Source of the DNA: Ovis canadensis
Taxonomy: Eukaryota > Chordata > Mammalia > Artiodactyla > Bovidae
Assembly: GCF_042477335.2 (NCBI RefSeq)
Contig: NC_091248.1
Span: forward strand, 117,518,501-117,582,500
Length of the DNA: 64,000 nt
Direction of reading: 5' to 3'
The translations under genes were made by a program, and so were the position numbers. The notes under the pieces were generated by a model. That model saw only the letters and a program-made list of their open reading frames with translations, made no database searches and was not told where the DNA came from. Every line of letters begins with the position of its first letter. Within the stretch, counting starts at the first letter, position 1. This document shows positions 51,543-60,500 of this stretch, one piece after another.

Positions 51543-54500
51543 CACACACATATATATATTTTAAAATGGATGTTTTTCTTATATAATTACAATGCCATAC
51601 GCATATACTTCCCTGTTCCTTATTTTTAGCTTGAACCCTTAAGTGCTTCGTGGCTTAATACAGGTTTCCTACAGATATTTGGTTATCTACTACTAAGCAT
51701 TGAACTTGATGGAGAGTTAAGAGACAGGAAAAGCAAATCATACTTCTCATCAATATTTGAAGGACCTTATCATTTGGGGTAACTGTTTCAGAAAAGTTTG
51801 CTAGGATACAGACTAATATGGCTACTTATTTCTTATATTTCAGATGATGTACAGGAGGCTTATAACTTAATTAAGGATCTGGAACCTACTACTCCTCAGG
51901 TAATTGACAATGTGTTACATTTTTACTAACCAAGTTCTGCTGAAGGTGGAATTTCTGTTGAAAGGTAGTTGGAAGGCATATTGGGGAAGATTCCTGCTTG
52001 TAGACTCTCAGGAAAGTTTGTGTATGTTGATCTGGGAATATTACATGAGACTTTTGATATGAGAGTCAATATTCTGGGCTTTTTTGACATTTGTAAACTC
52101 CCATAAATATGGTCATTTCCTCAAAAGGGTTGAGGTTTGAAAACGCTGAAATCTAGAATTCTGATGAAACGAGACATGGAAACATGTCACCGGTATGACT
52201 GTCTGTACTGTGCCTTTGTCCCCTGCTGCTTGCTCACTCCTTGAATGCTGGCACTGTGTTAGTATTGTGTCTCCGGTGATATGAACGCTAAGCATGTACT
52301 AGGCGTCCCACTCATTGAGTGAAAGACTGAAAAATACTTCCAGATCTAAGTTGGTATATTTCTCAAGTGTATTAGAAGCTTCAGCATCTTTTGTTTTATT
52401 CTTTTTAAGAGCTGTCTTAAATAAAAATAGTACTCACATAAAAATCAGAATTCCCTGGTGATCCAGTCATTAGGACTCCATACTTCCACTGCAGGGGATA
52501 CTGGTTTGATCTCTGTTCAGGGAACTAAGATCCTGTGTGATACAAAAAAATGAAAAATTCATAAAGCTAAGGAGAGTATCTGTTAAAGAACAGAACCAAG
52601 TCTGAAGGGGATACAGATAAGGACTCAGGACTCCAAAATGAGAATACCTTACAAATGAGAGTCAGAGGATTATTGTTATTAATTAATTTATTTATTTTTG
52701 AGGAAAGGAATCACTAGCAAAGGAAGGTTATTATATCATTGGAAAAGGAAAATTATATGTGTATGTGTGTGTGATATAGTCACAGAGAATGGCAGTGGCT
52801 GATAAAGTGTAAAAATTATTACATAAAATTTTATGGTTAATTTTTCCACTGAATTGAAATAAAAACAAAACTCCTATGCATGTCCACTGAGTTTTTCTGC
52901 TTATGATTGAGAATTTACAAATATGATTAATTCTGTTATATGAATACTTTCCTGAGAGCCAAATGAAAGTCTCCTAATTCTTTTATTCTTACCAGGGATA
53001 GAACAGAGCAAAGTGACTTTGGGTAACTTTTGATAATATATATAAAGCATTGAGTTGATGCAAATGATTTTTTTGAGAGATATCTGTTAGTTTTTTGTTC
53101 CTTTTAAATTAATTACTGATATTGCACATTTCCAGGAGTATATCCTCAAAGGAGTGGTCAATGCAGCCCTTGGCCAGGAAATGTGTTCGGTGAGTATAAA
53201 ACCACTGGTATCTATAGTTTGTGAAGTTACAATGTGTGGAAAAAATAAAAATGAATGTCAGAGTTCACCTAGTAATGACCTTACAAATAGGCTCCTCTGC
53301 AGTTCCTTTTATTTCTCCATATCCACCAATCCAGATTACATTGTGACAGAATTCTGTGTTATTTGAAGACAGAAAAAGGGAATTCCCTGGTGGTCCTGTG
53401 GTTAGGACTTGGCGCTCTCATTGCCAAGGGCCCAGGTTCAATCCCTGGATGGAGAACAAGATCCCACAAACCATGTGGCTTGTCCAAAAAATAAAGCAGA
53501 ATCGAATAAAGACTGAAAAAAAAAAAAAGAAAGCTATAGGCTTAAGAGTTACTGCTTTCTAAGGGGGAAAAAAAGCCCAATTGTTGAACAATGTGTTTAT
53601 CTAGTAACAATAGCAAATCATTGCAAAACTTCATTTTTACTTTCACTGACTTTTTTTTAACCTTGCATACCTCTGAGCTATAATTTTGGCATCTGTAAAA
53701 TGAGAATAATTGTTTCTTCGGGAAAGTTTTTTATAAATACAAAACACTAACTAAAATTAAGCTCTTATTCACCTGAATATGGCATAGTAGGTTCTTTTTG
53801 GAATGAAATGGGATGTAAATAAATCTTTTTATCTCCAGCTCCCTCCAAATTGCCTCAAATAGGCAGTAAATAGCTATTGAATAAATTAATGATTTTACTA
53901 AGTTACTCCTTGTTTTAGCCACAGCTCCTACCACAAGGTCTGATATATGATAAAAGCAATAAATATTTGTTAAATGAATGAATGAATGAGTTCATTTAAT
54001 GAAGGTACTTTTAAGATAGAATTTGGGAATTGAATTTTTTTTTCCTCCTCTTTTCTATCTGATCTTAACTAGATTTTAATTCAATTACAGATTGTCACTT
54101 TCTAGTTGGTGATGCTAATAAAAGTTAGTACTGCTGATTTGAGGAGAATTTAAAATTTGTTAAATCCTGACAGATATGTTGAAACCATAAAGTGTAATAC
54201 AAATGATGTATTTTCAGTTCATTCCTCTTATCAGCTCTGCTTGGTTTTTTAGAGGGATCATATGAAAATTGCCCAGCAGTTCTTCCAGTTGGTGGGAGGA
54301 TCAGCTAGCGAATGTGGTATGTTTGAATCTGTACATGTGAGCACGATTTATCACTGGAGTTGGTCGTATATTGACTGGTGAAGTTTGATTCTGTATCCAG
54401 GGATATATCTGTTAGGTTTCCCATTGTAAAGCAGGAACCCAGACGCAGGAGAGAATATTAGATTAGCCCTTCTTAACAGCTCAGCTAAAATGGGATGAGA

Positions 54501-57500
54501 GGATATATAAACAGAGGAGAATAAATATATTCTGTAGTTCATAAGAGTTTTAAATATCTGATTCTGTTTTTTATTTGAAATGTTCACTTTGATTTCTCAA
54601 GAGCTCTTTAGGTATAAAGCTTTTGTCATGCTGTAGATATTTTTTCAGAAGGTCATTTGCTTTTAATTTTGCCTATGGTATTTTTCCCATATAAAAACAT
54701 TTAAATCTTATTTCTCTTTTCTATAATGATTTATTTTATGGGCACCAAGCTTAGAAAATGCTTTTTTATTCCTGAAGTTATGTAATATTCACCTATATTT
54801 TGCCAGTAGTTTTGTGGCTTCATTTTTGTTTTTAAACTATTGATCTCATCACTCAAGATTCAGTGTAAGTTTTGAAAAAGGCATCTAAAAAGGACTGATA
54901 GTTAGCCAGTATAAAACAGTATGGCTGGCTGTACCTGTTTTCAATGGCTGGCATCTATTCTGACAAATAGTATTCATGCTGAAGTGATTATTAAATATTC
55001 TGATCACCGCTGGGGATTCATTTTCTTTCAAATGTTTCACCAAAACCATTTATTGGGTCATATTTTCTTTCCCCATTTCACTTCATTCTTACAACAAAAA
55101 TTTATTGAGGTGTTAGGGATACAGCAGTAAACAAAACCAGGCAATTCCCCCACCCTTGTGCAGTGTTCAGTCTAGAGAGAACAAACTATAGACATAAGAA
55201 ATAGATTATACAGTGTATCTGACTGCGATAAGTGTTACAGAGGAAAAAAACTGAACAGAGGAAGGAGGATCAGGAGTGACCGTGGCGAAGGTAGGGTATT
55301 ACACGAATCCTCTGCCACTTCAAATAGGAATCTGTTATCAGACAAGTTGGTCAGAATCAGGATCAGATGGTTCCATGGCCAAATATTTCTCCATTTGAGA
55401 TCAGAAGTGTTAGGTTGTCTTAGATGAGTAATGATGAGTACTAATTCATATTCATTGAATGTGCAGGTGTTGGAGCTGAACGAGAGAATCAAAGCCCTGG
55501 AAAAAAGACCTAGGGAAAACTGTAGGCCGAAGGACACATGCTCATGTGGGACTCAGAGTTAACCGCAGGGGAGACTGTTGGTCATTCTTGAGTACTGTGA
55601 CTTCCATATGCCGAGGTTCTATCCACTAAGCAGAATGTAACTTCAGAATCTAGAAAGATGTCTTGGAATACATTTCTTATTGCTAAATTATAAAATAACT
55701 CACATTTCAGCTAAAGAGAACTTTTAGTTTCATGAATGCACCTGATTTTTTTCCCATTCCATTTCAGATACAATACCAGGAAGGCAGTGCATGGCTTCCT
55801 GTTTCTTCCTGCTTAAGCAGTTTGATGATGTCTTGATTTACCTCAACTCATTTAAGGTCAGTGTAGAGTTTTCTAGGTGATTTTGTATACAAAATACTCT
55901 ATATAATATGTCACAGATAAGATACTTTTGGAGATGACCCTTTTACTGTGGGAGTAATAGTGGTATCAGTTAATTCCTCAAAATTATTTTTGTATTTATC
56001 TGGTATAACTGTTGTTTTTATATTTTATATGTTAAAGCTCAATGTGACCTGTTCTTGGGATGTTTTTCAGAGTTACTTCTATAATGATGACATCTTTAAC
56101 TTTAATTATGCCCAAGCCAAAGCTGCAACTGGTAATACCAGTGAGGGTGAAGAGGTAGGTACCTGCTTTTGAAGACTTTTGAATGATTCTATCTAAAAAC
56201 ATTATCTTTTTCTCATGGAAATACATGTTTAAAGCTAAAGGATTATTGAAAGTTCCATTGTTCTTAGGTTACATTAAAAAGTACAATATAAATAAACACA
56301 TAGATTATGACCATATTCATGTTTTCCTTTTTTGGATAAATTTTATGGGGCTTCCCAGGTTGTGCTGGTGGTAAAGAACCCGCCTGTCAGTTCAGGAGAC
56401 ATAAGAGATGCGGGTTTCAATCCCTGGGTGGGGAAGATCCCCTGGAGATGGAAATGGCAACCCACTCCAGTATTCCTTCCTGGAAAGTCGCATGGACAGA
56501 GGAGCCTGGCGGGCTACAGTCCATATTGACAGACATACATGTATAAACACATTCATATTTTCCTTTTTTGGATAAATTTTATAGACATAACATACATGGA
56601 GAAAAGTATACAAATCAAAGTACACAGCTTGATGAATTTTTAAAGTGAACATACATACCCAAATAGTCAGCACCCAGATAATAGAATTTTATCATAACCT
56701 GGGGAACCTTCTCATCCCCTTTTGGAGTCAGTCCCTTTCCCACAAGGCTAACCACTATCTTGATATCTAACTTCATAGATTAATTATCCAAATGATTCAA
56801 AATATTTCAGTTGAGTTACTTAATTCAGTTTTGTTATTATTCAACAAATAACTCAACTTATTATTATTGAAATTCTAAGTGTTTTCCAATTTCCATCGTG
56901 TTTAGAAATTATCTTTTTATTATCTTTAACTGTGAGTTATTTTAAAACATGTTTCATGATTTTCAAGTGTGTATGTTATCTTTTCCAGGTTTTTTTTATT
57001 ATTAATATATTTTTTATTGAAGAATAATTGCCTTACAGAATTTTGCTGTTTTTGGTCAAACCTCAACATGAATCAGGAGGGGAAATATATATATCCAGGT
57101 TATTTTGATTTCTAACTTAATTGTATTGTGGTCATAGAGTGTGTCTGTATAACACGAATCCTTTAAAATCTGTTAAGACTTGCTTTAATGCCCAGTAGCA
57201 TCTGCAGTTGTTAATTATTCTGTTCAAATCTTCTGTATCATTACTAACCTCATGTCACCTTATGATATCAATAACTGAGTGCTCGTCCTTAGTCACTAAG
57301 TTGTGACTGACTCTTTGCAATCCCATGGACTGTAGCCCATGTTCCTCTGTCCATGGGATTCTCCAGGCAAGAATACTGGAGTGGGTTGCCATTTCCTTCT
57401 CCAGGGGACCTTCCCAACCCAGGGATCGAACCCTTCTTCATTGGTAGGAGGATTCTTTACCACTGAGACACCAGGGAAGCCCTCAATAATTGAGATGGTA

Positions 57501-60500
57501 GTTTAGTCACCAAGTCATGTCTGACTTTTGCAACCCCATGGACTGTAGCCTGCTAGGCCTCCTCTGTCCATGGGATTCTCCAGGCAAGAATACTGGAGTG
57601 GGTTGCCATTTGCTTCTCCAGGGGATCTTCCCAACCCAGGAATCAAACCCAGGTCTCCTACATTGCAGGCAGATTCTTTACTGACTGAGCTATGAGGAAA
57701 GCCTCAATAACTGAGAGAAATGTGTTAAAAATCACAATTTTATCCTTCACTTTTCTCAGCAGCCTGTGTAGAATTTGGTCATTATAATGCTCATTAGTCT
57801 AAGGCAAGCTGCTGTGGATATTTTTACTATAAAAGCTTCTGTATGTTTGTTCCCTTTTCCTTCCTCTTGCAGGTTTTCCTTTTAATCCAAAGTGAGAAGA
57901 TGAAAAATGACTACATTTACCTCAGTTGGTTAGCTCGGTGCTGTGAGTCTTCTTTTAAACATTATAGAGGAATCTTCCTTTTATTGAGCGTTTTCTGATT
58001 TTGTCTTGTAGAATGGTTAAACTCTGAGATTGTGTTGTTAGTGCTGCTCAGTAGAGGTGGCCATGTATGCGTATGTATACAAGTGTGCCCTGCGGTTAGT
58101 TCTTCCATATGGCCGTGACCTAGCACCAGCAGTCCAAAAGATGCCAAGTTCTTTCTTTAGCGTATTTCGGCTTCCAGAGTCTCAGTTTACTTTGCTTTTG
58201 TTTTTTGCTAAATGATATTGTTATGTTAATTTTACCTTTTCACTATGGTGCAGGCCTGAAAAGTAGTAAAATGTCAAAAACATAATTTTCGTGTGCTATA
58301 TATATGTATATATACAGCCTATCATCTCTGTCTGTCTTTCTCTCTCCAGTGTTTTTTCTTGTTCCTTTTTTTCACTTGGATTTAAAATGTTCACTAAGTT
58401 TTTGATGTCTTAGGAAATTTTAGCAATTAGATCTTCTAAGTGAGGCTGAAACTTTATTAGTGGGATTGAATGAATGATAGATGACTTTTTAAGCAGATGA
58501 GCAACGTGAGAACTACTGAAAATCAACTCAGTCTAAAAAGACATACTTACCTGAAGCCTAACAAGTATTTTAAGCACTGCATATAGAGTCCTGATGGGGA
58601 ACCAGTTTAATGCCAACATTGCAAGCTTTCCATGTAAAATGTTCACTGTTTACTATTACTTACTATGTTTCTAACATAAAACCAAATCCATAGACTAGCA
58701 AGATGCAGAAGTATACTTCTTGTACATTTAGAAAACGTAAATCTTTGTTTCTCTTTGTAGACATTATGAATAAGAAGCCAAGACTAGCCTGGGAGCTTTA
58801 TCTCAAGATGGAAACCTCTGGCGAGTCCTTTAGCCTCCTGCAGCTCATTGCTAATGACTGCTACAAGGTGAGTCTGAGTGAAATCTAAGGGGAAGGTGAA
58901 GATCAGTATCACGCTGGTGCATTGACTAAATGTTAGGGGAAAGTGTCCTAGAGACTAAATGGTCATAGGTTGGAGAATCTACATAGTGATATCAGAAATG
59001 TCATCCCTTTTATAAATGAACTGAACTCAGAGATAGGCAGGATTTTATGTGTATGTAAAACATGTATACATATAAATGAAACGTGAAAATCATATGTACG
59101 GAAATAGTGGTTTAGAGAGGAGGTTTTAGATTTCTAAAGGCTATGACTCTTTAGGTATCATGCAGGTAGAGATAGTCATCTCGTAGTTGGAAGTTTGGTT
59201 CTGAAGCTCAAGAATGATGGCCTCTGGACTTCCCTGATGGTCCAGTGGTTATGAATGTGCCTGCCAGTGCAGAGGACATGGATTCGATCCTGGTCTGGGA
59301 AGACTCCACATCTGCAGGGCAGCTAAGCCCGGCTGCCACAACTACTGACCCTACCAGCTAAAACACCTGAAGCCAGCTTGCCTAGAGCCAGTGCTCCACA
59401 ACAGGAGGAGCCATCGCAATGAGAAACTGGCCCACTGCAGCTAGAGAGTAGCCGCTGCTCATGCATAGGAATGGAGACCCAATCCAGCCCAAAGTAAACA
59501 AATTAGAAAAAACAGCAATGTCCTCTGACATTGAGAGACAGATTTGGAGAAATCACCTCTTCACTAGTAATGCTGCTGCTGCTGCTGCTAAGTCGCTTCA
59601 GTCGTGTCCGACTCTGTGCGGCGCCATAGACAGCAGCCCACTAGGCTCCTCTGTCCCTGGGATTCTCCAGGCAAGAACACTGGAGTGGGTTGCCATTTCC
59701 TTTTCCAGTGCATGAAAGTGAAAAGTGAAAGTGAAGTCGCTCAGTTGTGCCCGGCTCTTAGCAACCCAATCGACTGCAGCCTACCAGGCTCCTCCGTCCA
59801 TGGGATTTCCAGGCAAGAGTACTGGAGTGGGTTGCCATTGCCTTCTCCGTCAATAGTAATAGATGCCCTGAAAAACAGTGAAATTTCCCAGATAAGGAAG
59901 TCAAGTAAGAAGAATAAAGAGTTGCAAACCAAACCTTTGGGAAACCTTGGTGTAAATAGTAGACAGGAAGGACAAGGGAACCAGAAAAAGTGGAGTCAGA
60001 TTTAGTAAAAGAGGAGCTTTGTGTGTGTGTCTATGTGTGTGTGTAGGGAGTTGGAAAGACAGGGAAGAATTTGGGACCCTATCCTATAGATTAAAAGCTT
60101 TTTACAAAACTAACCTCAAATTCTGAAAACTATTTGGTGAATATTTCTTCCTGTTCAAAAGACAGGAAAACATTAGGTAAAGAGAGTCTAGTATCAACTT
60201 AATCAATAATAGCTCATTTCAAAGTGAATCATTACAAAAATAAAGTGAATCACCATCAATGGAAAAGGTTTTTAAAAATAGGAAACTTGAAAGTGTTTAA
60301 TAGAACTTAGTGGATGGCAATGATATTAAGTGAGTTAGAGAAGGCAGAGGGAAAGAAAACACTGAAAGACAGGAATTTAGTTCAATTTTAAATGTATAAA
60401 ATCTGAAGTGTGTTTGGGGCTCCCAGGTAGAGATATTATAGTAGGAAATACGCAGGGTGAACCCAGAGCTCAGGAATGCATGTGAAAGGTTTGGATTGGA

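Noticed and set aside
57267..57715. Regularly spaced direct repeats resembling a CRISPR array
   Set aside because: The repeats are target-site duplications around SINEs in a vertebrate genome; the spacers are two copies of the same SINE family.
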